The notes under the pieces are model-generated. The model had not been told where the DNA came from and made no database searches. It saw only the letters and a program-made list of their open reading frames with translations. DNA of 64,000 nucleotides, taken from positions 5,084,001 through 5,148,000 of the forward strand of contig NZ_CP163435.1 in NCBI RefSeq assembly GCF_041051975.1. Direction: 5' to 3'. The number at the start of each line of letters is the position of its first letter. Positions within the stretch are counted from its first letter, which is position 1. Below are positions 15,501 to 26,216 of this stretch, one piece after another. Made by a program: the position numbers and the translations under genes. Source of the stretch: Streptomyces sp. R21. Its GTDB lineage: Bacteria > Actinomycetota > Actinomycetes > Streptomycetales > Streptomycetaceae.

Positions 15501-16577
15501 GGCGACAACAAGGTCCGTCTGTGGTCGATCCCGACGTCCGACATGATCGGCCGGAGCGGCGCGTTCCGCCCGGACGGGCAGGTGCTCGCCACGGCCGCGC
15601 GCGACGGGCGGATCCGGCTGTGGAACGTGAAGGCACCCCACCGGCCGCTGTCCCTGAGTCACCCGTTCATGCCCGGGGACGGCGGCGACCGTTCGCTGGC
15701 GTTCTCCCCCGACGGCCACACGCTCGCGGTGCTGACGGGGAACCGGGCGGTGTATCTGTGGAACGTCGCCGACCCGTCCCGGCCGGTCTCCTCGGGCCCG
15801 CCGATCGCCCTGCGGACCCGGTTCATGGGCCCCGAGGCGCTGGCCTACAGCCCCGACGGACGTACCCTGGCGACGGCCTACGACGACCGCACCATCCAGC
15901 TGTGGAACGTCAGCGACCCGTCCCACGTCACCCCGCTCGGCACGCCGCTCACCGGCCACAGAGGCTTCGTCGACTCCCTGGGCTTCAGCCCCGACGGCCG
16001 GACGCTGGCCAGCGGCAGCGCGGACGCCACGATCCGGCTGTGGAACGTGACCGACCCGCGCCACGCGACCCTGCTCGGCACACCTCTCCAGGGGCATACC
16101 GGGCCCATCAACACCCTCGCCTTCAGCCCGGACGGGCAGACGCTGGCCAGCGGCAGCGACGACGACACCGTACGGCTCTGGAACATCACCGACCCACTCA
16201 CCGCGACCCGGCTGGGCTCCCCCCTCACCGGCCACACCGAAGCGGTCGTGTCCCTGACCTTCCGCCAGGACGGCCACACCCTGGCGAGCGGCGGCAACGA
16301 CAACACGGTCCGCCTCTGGAACGTCACGGACCCGTCCAAGGCCTCGCGCATCGGTCAGTCGATGAGCCCCAACGCCAAGACCGGCAACTTCCTGTCCTTC
16401 AGCCCCAACAGCCACATGCTCGGCGTATCGAGCGGCGCCGACACCGTCCGCCTGTGGAACCTGGACTCGGATGAGGCGATCCGCCGTATCTGCTCGGTCA
16501 CCAGGGGCGTCCTGACCCCGGAGAAGTGGCACGAGTACCTGCCCCGCCTCTCGTACGACCCCCCGTGCGGCCGGTAG
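12513..16577 (+). CDS. HTH - STAND NTPase - membrane helix - WD40 repeat protein
   Basis: 1354 residues from GTG 12513 after GGGGGAAG. Order: an N-terminal helix-turn-helix-like domain (about 10-90, RVSAQRISDWRRAKN), a Ser/Gly linker (about 120-145), an nSTAND1-type NTPase (about 155-560) with Walker A GASGAGKSS (K207) and Walker B IVIVDQFEE (D300), one hydrophobic helix (about 619-637), and 14 WD40 units (about 699-1345), enough for two seven-bladed propellers. The blades share FSPDG and (R/K)LWNV-x-DP. STAND proteins use nucleotide binding to switch on oligomerisation after ligand sensing, usually by the repeat domain. Here the helix would place the repeats on the other side of the membrane from the NTPase, or hold the whole protein at it. 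No nuclease or protease effector domain is visible. Confidence 0.9.
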   Translation: MESLSSDSGPRTAFAERLALLYKEAGNPPLKSVSEAVVRLQRVDERGRPVRVSAQRISDWRRAKNVPAQFAALAAVLHTLIPEARRLRPAPVSAGLYDLTQWQRLWEHAVADPVGDRPASGSGAGSGSGSGSGAESGSGEGEERSSADAPAFPGGVCPYRGLAPYRPQDVRWFFGRERSTDALVAQLRATEKTGGLVMLVGASGAGKSSLLNAGLMPTLQKGALSDDTGQAADVLQLVPGADPLGELTGRIPELAPVVSDMSTAKDPGTPQFAQQVRQAIAAWAVRGGAPSAAPPIVIVDQFEEAFTLCSNEADRRTFVRILHAACSPPGPGDPAPALVVLGIRADFYEQCLAYPELADALQHRHMVLGPLTTTELREAVTGPAKAVGLELEPGLAELIIREVSTDGPRGAHDAGMLPLLSHALLATWQRRKAGRLTLAGYRAAGGIQGAVAATAERAWSGLDPAARTAARLLLLRLVRLGEDTQATRRRGTRRQLAEESRDPGKTEESLEALVHARLVTLDAETVEITHEALLHAWPRLRDWIDEDRSDHLLRQRLEEDGRSWEGADRDTSLLYRGSRLEQAHSWAKSAGDTFLTRSAVEFLAASVRLRRRTVWISRGAVATLVVLAMIAVGSAVVAWQQRDDAVFAQVLAEADRVQYTDPSLSAQLDLVAHRLRSDDEGTNNRLISIVNAPLATPLLGHTGAVYLTSFSPDGRTLATASYDRTVRLWNVTDPTRPRPLGKPLTGHRSWVSSAVFSPDGHTLASASDDGTIRLWDVRHPSRPHPLGAPLTGHKGTIYLVAFSPDGHTLASVGEDHTVRLWNVADPRRPKALGALTGHSAAVRSVAFSPDGRTLAAGGDDDTITLWDMAAPGRPKRIDTTLRGHTGTVHSVAFSPDGKTLASGSADDTVRLWDVADPQHAKPLGSPLTGHTGPIWSVAFNPDGDMLAAASADSTASLWNVSDPAYPSQVGEPLAGSSGEMYALGFSPDGRTLATGSGDNKVRLWSIPTSDMIGRSGAFRPDGQVLATAARDGRIRLWNVKAPHRPLSLSHPFMPGDGGDRSLAFSPDGHTLAVLTGNRAVYLWNVADPSRPVSSGPPIALRTRFMGPEALAYSPDGRTLATAYDDRTIQLWNVSDPSHVTPLGTPLTGHRGFVDSLGFSPDGRTLASGSADATIRLWNVTDPRHATLLGTPLQGHTGPINTLAFSPDGQTLASGSDDDTVRLWNITDPLTATRLGSPLTGHTEAVVSLTFRQDGHTLASGGNDNTVRLWNVTDPSKASRIGQSMSPNAKTGNFLSFSPNSHMLGVSSGADTVRLWNLDSDEAIRRICSVTRGVLTPEKWHEYLPRLSYDPPCGR

Positions 16578-16630
16578 GACGACTTAGTGGCCCCCCTCCC
16601 GCCTCTCCCGCCTCTCTTACATTCCTCGCA

Positions 16631-16667
16631 CCCTTTGCATCCCTTGCATCACTTGCATCCCTTGCGG
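16631..16667. repeat. 9-bp tandem repeats
   Basis: Four units of 9-10 bases (CCCTTGCAT and variants) in tandem in the 292-base gap after the STAND gene. The stretch is T-rich for this genome. Role unknown. Confidence 0.6.
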
Positions 16668-16757
16668 ACAGCGCTTACGTGATACCAGTCACAACTCCCC
16701 ATCGCGGCTGATCAGTCCACTCCCGCCGCCCAAACACCCTTGTTACTGTTGGCCGCA

Positions 16758-16797
16758 GCCCGATCGCTGGTGCATCCCCCGTCGCCAGCGATCGGGC
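16758..16797 (+). terminator. inverted repeat, possible terminator
   Basis: Arms 16758-16770 and 16785-16797 (GCCCGATCGCTGG and its complement) are perfect across 13 bp with a 14-base loop. It lies 180 bases after the STAND stop codon and 72 bases before the next start, so it could end the STAND transcript or be an operator for the next gene. Confidence 0.5.
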
Positions 16798-16869
16798 GTT
16801 CGCATGTCTCTGGCCTGTTGCACGACAACGTGCCACCCTGCCGTCCTTCCGACAGACAGGGGGTTCCCG

Positions 16870-17481
16870 ATGAGCGAACCGGACCACGGAGAGATTGCAG
16901 CCAACGCGGCGGCCCTGAGGGCGATCCATGCGGCGCGTGCGGGGAGCGCCGCGGCGCGGGCAGCCGTCCTCAGCCGGTACGTCGAGCAGCGCGGCTCCGG
17001 TGCCGAGGCGGGGAACGCGGCTGCCGAGGCGGGGAACGCGGCTGCGGAGGCGGAGACGGCAGCCCAGAAGACAGCCCGTGCCGAGGCCGTCTGGAAGTCC
17101 GCCCACGCGGCCCGCGTCGCAGCACAGGCTCTCGCGCTGCTCTCCGAGGGCCCGCCCGACCCCGCGGCGGACTCCCGCTGTGCGAGAAACGCCGCCGCCT
17201 CGGCCGCACAGGCCTCCCAGATGGCCCAACTCGTCGACGGCGACGCCGAACTCTCCACCGCCGCCTTCAAGGCCTCCCTCAAGGCCTCCCAGACGGCCGC
17301 CGTAGCCGCGGGGGCACAGCACCTGGGCACCAGCGAGGAGTTGAACGCCGCTGCGGACACGGCGGAGGCGGCAGCCGTCACAGCCGCCGAGCAGGCCGGT
17401 TGGGTCCGCCCGGGAGAGCCCGTCCCCACCGTGTCGACCGGCGTACGAAGCCCCGAGCTGATGTCGATGATGCACTTCTGA
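16870..17481 (+). CDS. alanine-rich hypothetical protein
   Basis: 203 residues from ATG 16870 after AGGGGG. More than a third of the residues are alanine; it is predicted to be almost entirely helical and contains a duplicated AEAGNAA (from a 21-bp tandem repeat near 17020). One cysteine, no signal peptide and no membrane segment. I do not recognise a family. Long amphipathic Ala-rich helices suggest a coiled-coil or scaffold protein. It is just downstream of the STAND gene on the same strand but separated by an inverted repeat, so co-transcription is uncertain. Confidence 0.6.
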   Translation: MSEPDHGEIAANAAALRAIHAARAGSAAARAAVLSRYVEQRGSGAEAGNAAAEAGNAAAEAETAAQKTARAEAVWKSAHAARVAAQALALLSEGPPDPAADSRCARNAAASAAQASQMAQLVDGDAELSTAAFKASLKASQTAAVAAGAQHLGTSEELNAAADTAEAAAVTAAEQAGWVRPGEPVPTVSTGVRSPELMSMMHF

Positions 17482-17502
17482 CCACAGAGCCCCGAACACA
17501 CA

Positions 17503-17537
17503 GAGAGGGCGCTTCCCACCAGGGGAAACGCCCTCTC
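17503..17537. terminator. bidirectional hairpin between 16870-17481 and tRNA-Ile
   Basis: GAGAGGGCG at 17503-17511 pairs with CGCCCTCTC at 17529-17537, with further inner pairs (TTCCC with GGGGAA) and one mismatch. It lies between convergent genes and serves both. Confidence 0.8.
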
Positions 17538-17552
17538 CATGTACTGCTTCTG

Positions 17553-17626
17553 TGGGGCTAACAGGATTTGAACCTGTGGCCTCATCCTTATCAGGGATGC
17601 GCTCTAACCAACTGAGCTATAGCCCC
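17553..17626 (-). tRNA. tRNA-Ile(GAT)
   Basis: 74 bases forming a full cloverleaf: acceptor GGGGCTA/TAGCCCC, anticodon loop CTGATAA with anticodon GAT, T arm GTTCAAATC. CCA is not encoded. It follows the DUF3566 gene as in other actinobacteria. Confidence 0.97.
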
Positions 17627-17727
17627 GCCGCGCTCTGCGGTGTGTGTCCCGCGCGCTGACCTCTGAAGATTAGCGCACGACGTGGCCAGTCCCAAAATCG
17701 ATAGTCGGGGGACGTTTGAGAGGGCGG

Positions 17728-18465
17728 TTACTCGTCCTCGGCGAGGGTGAGCTCGACGCCGCCGACGAAGCCGGCGGAGAGGTTGTAGATGAACGCGCCG
17801 AGCGTGGCGAGAGCGGTGGCGAGGACGACGTCGATGACCGCGATGATCGAGGTGAACATCAGGACGTGCGGCAGCGAGAGGAAGGACTGGAGGTCGAACC
17901 CGTTGGATTCGTTCGAGCCCGTCGCCTCGGAGATCGTGCCGCCGACCGTCGAGAAGACGCCCATCGCGTCCATGACCATCCACAGCACCGCGGCCGCCAC
18001 GATCGTGCAGATGCCGAGCGCGATGGAGAGCAGGAAGCTGACCTTCATCACCGACCACGGGTCGGCCTTGGCCACGCGCAGCCGTGCCTTGCGGGTACGG
18101 GGCGTGGTGCGCGCGCCGGTGCGGGGGCGGCGTACCGCGCCCGCCGGCTGCTGCTGCTGAGCCTGGTACGCCTGCGGCGGGTGGTACGGCTGCTGCGCCT
18201 GCTGCGGCTGCCGTTCCCCCGGCAGCGGCGAACCCGGAGGAGGTGAGCCCGGCGCGGGTGCGCCGGGCAGCGGCGCGCCCGGCGCCGACGGCGTCCCTGT
18301 AGGGGCCTGCCCGCCCGCGTACTGCTGGGTCTGCGGGCCTCGGGTGTCCGTCACAGTTCCCCCCTGGGATCCATGAGAGTCATGGGAGTCGGTCTTCTCC
18401 GTGGCGGAGCCACGGCCGCCGTCCGTTTCCGTACCGGTCGCTCCGGCGCCCGTGGCTCCGCTCAC
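17728..18465 (-). CDS. DUF3566 domain membrane protein
   Basis: 245 residues from GTG 18465, 18 bases after the gyrA stop codon, so co-transcribed with gyrA. The first 125 residues are a disordered Gly/Pro/Gln/Ala-rich cytoplasmic region. The DUF3566 domain (about 130-240) starts with a basic stretch (RVAKADPWSVMKVSF) and has two membrane helices (about 145-170 and 200-225). The family includes mycobacterial Rv0007, always located next to gyrA in actinobacteria. Its biochemical role is not established. Confidence 0.92.
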   Translation of the reverse strand: MSGATGAGATGTETDGGRGSATEKTDSHDSHGSQGGTVTDTRGPQTQQYAGGQAPTGTPSAPGAPLPGAPAPGSPPPGSPLPGERQPQQAQQPYHPPQAYQAQQQQPAGAVRRPRTGARTTPRTRKARLRVAKADPWSVMKVSFLLSIALGICTIVAAAVLWMVMDAMGVFSTVGGTISEATGSNESNGFDLQSFLSLPHVLMFTSIIAVIDVVLATALATLGAFIYNLSAGFVGGVELTLAEDE

Positions 18466-18483
18466 GATGACTCACTCCTCGTG

Positions 18484-21075
<2,592 letters not shown>

Positions 21076-21117
21076 TGCTGGTGAAGATCCTTTCTGCTGC
21101 GGTCAGCTGAGACCGAC

Positions 21118-23181
21118 TCAGATGTCGAGGAAGCGGACGTCCTTGGCATTGCGCTGGATGAACGCGCGGCGCGCCTCGACGTCCTCGCCCATCAGGACCG
21201 AGAAGAGGTCGTCGGCCTGGGCGGCGTCGTCCAGGGTGACCTGGCCGAGAACGCGGTGCTCCTGGTCCATGGTCGTGATGCGCAGCTCCTCGGCGTTCAT
21301 CTCACCGAGACCCTTGAAGCGCTGGACCGAGTCGTCCTTGATGCGCTTGCCGGCCTGCTTGCCCAGCTCGATCAGGGCGTCGCGCTCACGGTCCGAGTAC
21401 GCGTACTCGAAGTCCTCGCGACCCCACTTGATCTTGTAGAGCGGAGGACGGGACAGGAACACGTGCCCGGCCTCGACCAGCGGCCGCATGAAGCGGAACA
21501 GGAAGGTCAGCAGCAGGGTGTTGATGTGCTGGCCGTCGACGTCGGCGTCCGCCATCAGGATGATCTTGTGATAGCGGAGCTTCTCGATGTCGAAGTCCTC
21601 GTGGACTCCGGTGCCGAAGGCGGAGATCAGCGCCTGGATCTCCTGGTTCTGCAGGATCTTGTCGATCCGCGCCTTCTCGACGTTGAGGATCTTGCCTCGG
21701 ATCGGAAGGATCGCCTGGTACTGCGGGTTGCGGCCGGACTTGGCCGAGCCGCCGGCGGAGTCACCCTCGACGATGAAGATCTCGCACTTGGTGGGATCGT
21801 TCGACTGGCAGTCGGAGAGCTTGCCCGGCAGGGACGCCGATTCGAGCAGACCCTTGCGGCGGGTGAGGTCGCGGGCCTTGCGGGCCGCCACGCGCGCGGT
21901 GGCCGCCTGGATCGACTTGCGGATGATGTCCGCGGCCTCGTTCGGGTTGCGGTCCAGCCAGTCGTTGAGGTGCTCGTAGACCGCCTTCTGCACGAAGGTC
22001 TTCGCCTCCGTGTTGCCCAGCTTGGTCTTCGTCTGCCCCTCGAACTGCGGCTCGCTCAGCTTGATCGAGATGATCGCCGTCAGACCCTCGCGGATGTCGT
22101 CACCCGTGAGGTTGTCGTCCTTCTCGCGCAGCAGCTTCTTGTCGCGTGCGTACTTGTTGATCAGCGAGGTCAGCGCCGCACGGAAGCCCTCCTCGTGCGT
22201 ACCGCCCTCGTGCGTGTGGATGATGTTGGCGAAGGAGTACACACCCTCGCTGTAACCGCTGTTCCACTGCATGGCGACTTCGAGGGAGAGCATGCGCTCC
22301 TTGTCCTCGGCCTCGAGGTCGATCACGGTGGGGTGAACGACCTCTCCCTTGCGGGAGTTGAGGTATCGCACGTAGTCGAGGATGCCGCCCTCGTAGTGGT
22401 ACGTGACGGACCTGGCCTCGTCCTTCTCGTCCGCACCCGCCTCGTCGGCCCCGATGGTGGCCTTCGCCACCTCGCGCTCATCAGTGAGTTGGATCGTCAA
22501 ACCCTTGTTGAGGAACGCCATCTCCTGGAAGCGCCGCGACAGCGTCTCGAAGGAGTACTCGGTGGTCTCGAAGATGTCGCCGTCGGCCCAGAAGGTGACC
22601 GACGTGCCGGTCTCCTCGGTCTCCTCGTGCCGGGCGAGCGGGGCCGTCGGAACGCCCAGCTTGTAGTCCTGCGTCCAGCGGTAGCCGTCGGTCCTGACCT
22701 CGACCGAGACCTTCGAGGACAGCGCGTTCACGACGGAGACACCCACGCCGTGCAGACCACCGGAGACCGCGTAGCCGCCGCCGCCGAACTTGCCGCCCGC
22801 GTGCAGCACGGTCAGCACGACCTCGACGGCCGGCTTCCCCTCGGAGGGGACGATGCCCACCGGGATGCCGCGGCCGTTGTCGATGACGCGCACGCCACCG
22901 TCGGGAAGGATCGTGACGTCGATCGTGTCGGCGTGGCCGGCCAGCGCCTCGTCGACGGAGTTGTCGACGACCTCCTGCACCAGGTGGTGCAGGCCGCGCT
23001 CACCGGTCGAGCCGATGTACATACCGGGTCGCTTGCGGACCGCGTCCAGACCCTCGAGGACTGTGATGGCGCTGGCGTCGTATGCCGTGCCTGTGACCTC
23101 GCCGTTCGAGGTAGCGGCCTCGGCATTGACGCCTGCGTCGGTGGACGGGATGTTCTCGTTGGGGTTGCCGGAATCGGCCAC
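21118..23181 (-). CDS. gyrB: DNA gyrase subunit B
   Basis: 687 residues from GTG 23181; this start gives the conserved N-terminus MADSGNPNEN and has AAAGGGC upstream. The GHKL ATPase part has the E/N motif QEVVDNSVDEAL and GGLHGVGVSVVNAL; the TOPRIM part has EGDSAGGSAKSGR and the metal-binding DADVDG. It provides ATP hydrolysis and part of the cleavage centre for gyrase. The gene heads the gyrB-gyrA-DUF3566 transcription unit. Confidence 0.99.
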   Translation of the reverse strand: MADSGNPNENIPSTDAGVNAEAATSNGEVTGTAYDASAITVLEGLDAVRKRPGMYIGSTGERGLHHLVQEVVDNSVDEALAGHADTIDVTILPDGGVRVIDNGRGIPVGIVPSEGKPAVEVVLTVLHAGGKFGGGGYAVSGGLHGVGVSVVNALSSKVSVEVRTDGYRWTQDYKLGVPTAPLARHEETEETGTSVTFWADGDIFETTEYSFETLSRRFQEMAFLNKGLTIQLTDEREVAKATIGADEAGADEKDEARSVTYHYEGGILDYVRYLNSRKGEVVHPTVIDLEAEDKERMLSLEVAMQWNSGYSEGVYSFANIIHTHEGGTHEEGFRAALTSLINKYARDKKLLREKDDNLTGDDIREGLTAIISIKLSEPQFEGQTKTKLGNTEAKTFVQKAVYEHLNDWLDRNPNEAADIIRKSIQAATARVAARKARDLTRRKGLLESASLPGKLSDCQSNDPTKCEIFIVEGDSAGGSAKSGRNPQYQAILPIRGKILNVEKARIDKILQNQEIQALISAFGTGVHEDFDIEKLRYHKIILMADADVDGQHINTLLLTFLFRFMRPLVEAGHVFLSRPPLYKIKWGREDFEYAYSDRERDALIELGKQAGKRIKDDSVQRFKGLGEMNAEELRITTMDQEHRVLGQVTLDDAAQADDLFSVLMGEDVEARRAFIQRNAKDVRFLDI

Positions 23182-23603
23182 GAAGCGCCCTTTCTGGCAC
23201 AGCACAAGCCAAGCTCCAGGCGGGTAGCCGGAGCGGCTGCGGCGTGTTGCGTTGGTAAGCCTTGCTCAGCGTTGCTCGGTGTGTCCCACAAGTGGGGCGG
23301 GATTAGCTTCCAGTCTACCGGTAGCGCCGACAGTGATGGGGGTTTGCCGGTACCTGAGTCCGCATGTGCCGCCCCAAAACCGTCTCGTCCGACTCCCCAT
23401 ATGCGGACCCGGGCTCAAAGAGGCTCACAGCGGCACTCAGCGCTTCCGGGTGTCAACCCTTGGCTACTGCGGAGTCAGGTCGGCGTTCGCAACCGCGTCC
23501 GGTCGGCCGCGGGCAGGGGGCAGGGGCGGTCCCCAGGACGCGGTGGGCGTCGGTCGCTGCAGGTCTCACCGCTCCTCCGGCCGACAGGAACGGCCGGTCG
23601 GAC
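23182..23603. other. intergenic region upstream of gyrB
   Basis: 422 bases that must hold the gyrB promoter. I see no gene. In Streptomyces the gyrB promoter is supercoiling sensitive; no direct sign of that can be read here. Confidence 0.5.
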
Positions 23604-24170
23604 TCACCCGTAGGTGTCACCGGGGCCCGTGCTCCCGGGGGCGCGCAGGGGGCCGAAACGGCGCACGGGGCCGGCCGGGCCCTGAACCTTGAGCAGCCGC
23701 ACCGTGCCGTGCCCGAGGTCCTCGTTCAGCCGCGCGACCAGCTGCGGAGCGAGCAGGCGCAGGTTGGTCGCCCAGGCCGTGGAGTCGCAGCGCACGGTCA
23801 GAACGCGCTCGTCCTCGTCGTACTTCTCCGGCTCGCAGTGCTTGGCCAGGTCCTCGCCGACGATCTGCGGCCAGCGGCCCATCACCCCGCCCACCGCGGC
23901 CGGGGTCTCCCAACCGCGCTCGTTGATGAGGCGGTTGATCGCCGAGCCGAGCGCCATCGGGTCGCGTCCGTCGGCGCGCGCGCCGGAGCGCAGACCGCCG
24001 CGCCGCGCCTGCTTCTTCTGCTGCGCCGCGTCACCACGCGCGCGTGCCGCTTCCTTGGCGGCGCGCAGGGCCACGCGCGCGAGGTCCACTCCGGAGGGCT
24101 CGGGCGTCTTCTCGGCGGGGTTCGCGGCCTTCCCGGGCTCGGGCCTGTCGGGGGATGTGTTCTCCGTCAT
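23604..24170 (-). CDS. dciA: DciA (DUF721) replicative helicase-associated protein
   Basis: 188 residues from ATG 24170; this ATG overlaps the recF stop (ATGA, 24167-24170), so the two are translationally coupled. The N-terminal 70 residues are Ala/Arg/Lys-rich and disordered. The DUF721 domain (about 75-175) shows W-x-x-I-V-G (RWPQIVGEDLAKHC) and LTVRCDSTAWATNLRLLAPQ, its usual core. DciA is the ancestral loader or partner of the DnaB helicase in bacteria lacking DnaC/DnaI. Same position as Rv0004. Confidence 0.93.
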   Translation of the reverse strand: MTENTSPDRPEPGKAANPAEKTPEPSGVDLARVALRAAKEAARARGDAAQQKKQARRGGLRSGARADGRDPMALGSAINRLINERGWETPAAVGGVMGRWPQIVGEDLAKHCEPEKYDEDERVLTVRCDSTAWATNLRLLAPQLVARLNEDLGHGTVRLLKVQGPAGPVRRFGPLRAPGSTGPGDTYG

Positions 24171-25288
24171 ACGCGCTCCACCGCCCCCTCCGAGACGGCA
24201 TATCGCGTCCCGGTCAGCACGTGCGGCACGTCGTCGTCGACCGCGGCCGTCACCAGCACCTGCTCGCCAGGCGCGACAAGTTCCGCGAGGCGCTCCCTGC
24301 GGCGGGTGTCCAGCTCGGCGAACACGTCGTCCAGGACGAGCACCGGCTCGTTCCCCTCGGCGCGCAGCAGGTCGTACGACGCCAGGCGCAGCGCCAGCGC
24401 GTAGGACCAGGACTCGCCGTGGGAGGCGTACCCCTTGGCGGGCAGCTGACCGAGTTTGAGAACCAAATCGTCCCGATGGGGTCCTACGAGGGTGACGCCG
24501 CGCTCGATCTCCTGCTTGCGGGCCTCGGCGATCGCGGCCATCAGCTGCTCGTAGAGGTCCTCGCGCGTGTGTGCCTCGCCGGGTGCGGACGGCTTGTAGT
24601 CCAGGGCGATCGGGCCGCCGCCGGGTGCCAGCTGCTCGTACGCCTTGTCGGCCAGCGGCTGGATCGTGGCGATCAGGTCGAGGCGCTGGGCGAGCAGCTC
24701 GGCGCCCACGCGCGCGAGGTGCTGGTCCCATACGTCGAGGGTGGACAGGTCCATGGTGCGGCCGCCGTGGCGACGGGCGAGGGCGGCCGACTTGAGGAGG
24801 GTGTTGCGCTGCTTGAGGACCCGCTCGTAGTCGGAGCGGACGCCCGCCATGCGCGGCGAGCGGGCGGTGATCAGCTCGTCGAGGAAGCGGCGCCGCTCGC
24901 CGGGGTCGCCCTTGACCAGGGCCAGGTCCTCGGGCGCGAAGAGGACGGTGCGGACGATGCCCAGCACGTCGCGGGGTCTGACCTGCGAGGACCTGTTGAT
25001 GCGGGCGCGGTTCGCCTTGCCGGGGTTCAGCTCCAGCTCGACCAGCTGCTGCCGCTCGCCCTGCTTGACCTGGGCCCGGATGATCGCGCGGTCGGCGCCC
25101 ATGCGGACCAGGGGCTGGTCGGAGGAGACGCGGTGGCTGCCGAGGGTGGCGAGGTAGCCGACGGCCTCGACCAGGTTCGTCTTGCCCTGCCCGTTGGGCC
25201 CCACGAACGCGGTGACGCCCGGGTCGAGTGGGACCTCGACCCGGGCGTACGAGCGGAAGTCGGCCAGCGACAGATGCGTGACGTGCAT
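24167..25288 (-). CDS. recF: DNA replication/repair protein RecF
   Basis: 373 residues. SMC-like ATPase with Walker A GPNGQGKTN (about 30-38), the signature motif near SHGESWSYALALRLA and Walker B EPVLVLDDVFAELD (about 312-325). RecF loads RecA at single-strand gaps with RecO and RecR. ATG 25288 is the first start consistent with the family N-terminus (MHVTHLSLADFRSY). It lies between gnd and dciA in the dnaN-recF block. Confidence 0.98.
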   Translation of the reverse strand: MHVTHLSLADFRSYARVEVPLDPGVTAFVGPNGQGKTNLVEAVGYLATLGSHRVSSDQPLVRMGADRAIIRAQVKQGERQQLVELELNPGKANRARINRSSQVRPRDVLGIVRTVLFAPEDLALVKGDPGERRRFLDELITARSPRMAGVRSDYERVLKQRNTLLKSAALARRHGGRTMDLSTLDVWDQHLARVGAELLAQRLDLIATIQPLADKAYEQLAPGGGPIALDYKPSAPGEAHTREDLYEQLMAAIAEARKQEIERGVTLVGPHRDDLVLKLGQLPAKGYASHGESWSYALALRLASYDLLRAEGNEPVLVLDDVFAELDTRRRERLAELVAPGEQVLVTAAVDDDVPHVLTGTRYAVSEGAVERV

Positions 25289-25340
25289 GGTCGTTCGCCG
25301 ACCTCCCCCAGGGTTGTGGACCGCCGGGCGGCCCTGTGGA

Positions 25341-26216
25341 TTACTTCTTCTCGACGGCGTGGCCGCCGAACTGGTTGCGCAGCGCCGCGATCATCTTCAT
25401 CTGCGGCGAGTCGTCCTGCCGGGAGGCGAACCGCGCGAACAGCGACGCGGTGATCGCGGGCAGCGGCACGGCGTTGTCGATGGCGGCTTCCACGGTCCAG
25501 CGGCCTTCACCGGAGTCCTGTGCGTAACCGCGCAGCTTGTCCAGGTGCTCGTCGTCGTCCAGCGCGTTGACCGCGAGGTCGAGCAGCCAGGAACGGATGA
25601 CGGTGCCTTCCTGCCAGGAGCGGAAGACCTCGCGCACGTCGGTGACGGAGTCGACCTTCTCCAGGAGCTCCCAGCCCTCGGCGTAGGCCTGCATCATGGC
25701 GTACTCGATGCCGTTGTGGACCATCTTCGAGAAGTGGCCCGCGCCGACCTTGCCGGCGTGCACGAAACCGGCGTCGCCCTCGGGCTTGAGCGCGTCGAAG
25801 ACCGGCTGGACGCGGGCGATGTGCTCGGCGTCGCCGCCCACCATCAGCGCATAGCCGTTCTCCAGGCCCCAGACACCGCCGGAGACGCCCGCGTCGACGA
25901 AGCCGATGCCCTTGGCCGCCAGCTCCTCCGCGTGCTTCTCGTCGTCCGTCCAGCGGGAGTTGCCGCCGTCCACGACGACGTCGCCGGGCTCCAGCAGCTC
26001 ACCGAGCTCGTCGACGGTGGACTGGGTCGGGCCGCCGGCCGGGACCATCACCCACACCACGCGCGGGCCCTTGAGCTTGCCCACAAGTTCTTCGAGGCTG
26101 TGGACATCGGCGAGGTCCGGGTTGCGGTCGTATCCGATGACGGTGTGGCCGGCGCGGCGAATCCGCTCGCGCATGTTGCCGCCCATCTTGCCGAGGCCGA
26201 CGAGACCGAGCTCCAT
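25341..26216 (-). CDS. gnd: 6-phosphogluconate dehydrogenase, short decarboxylating type
   Basis: 291 residues. The N-terminal Rossmann part starts ELGLVGLGKMGGNM; substrate-binding motifs DAGVSGGVWG and GHFSKMVHNGIEY follow, with the catalytic lysine in FSKMVHNG. It is of the short (about 300 residue) YqeC-like type and not the 470-residue form; it converts 6-phosphogluconate to ribulose 5-phosphate and CO2 with reduction of NAD(P). It sits between dnaN and recF, a position conserved in Streptomyces although unrelated to replication. Confidence 0.95.
   Translation of the reverse strand: MELGLVGLGKMGGNMRERIRRAGHTVIGYDRNPDLADVHSLEELVGKLKGPRVVWVMVPAGGPTQSTVDELGELLEPGDVVVDGGNSRWTDDEKHAEELAAKGIGFVDAGVSGGVWGLENGYALMVGGDAEHIARVQPVFDALKPEGDAGFVHAGKVGAGHFSKMVHNGIEYAMMQAYAEGWELLEKVDSVTDVREVFRSWQEGTVIRSWLLDLAVNALDDDEHLDKLRGYAQDSGEGRWTVEAAIDNAVPLPAITASLFARFASRQDDSPQMKMIAALRNQFGGHAVEKK

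Noticed and set aside
14412..16532. 706-codon minus-strand frame opposite the WD40 repeats
   Set aside because: Its internal periodicity mirrors the WD40 repeats of the real gene; no independent motif.
14600..16540. Repeated DNA considered as a mobile or satellite repeat
   Set aside because: Periodicity of about 135 bases equals one WD40 blade; it is explained by the protein.
21256..23613. 785-codon plus-strand frame opposite gyrB
   Set aside because: Antisense shadow of gyrB with no recognisable domain.
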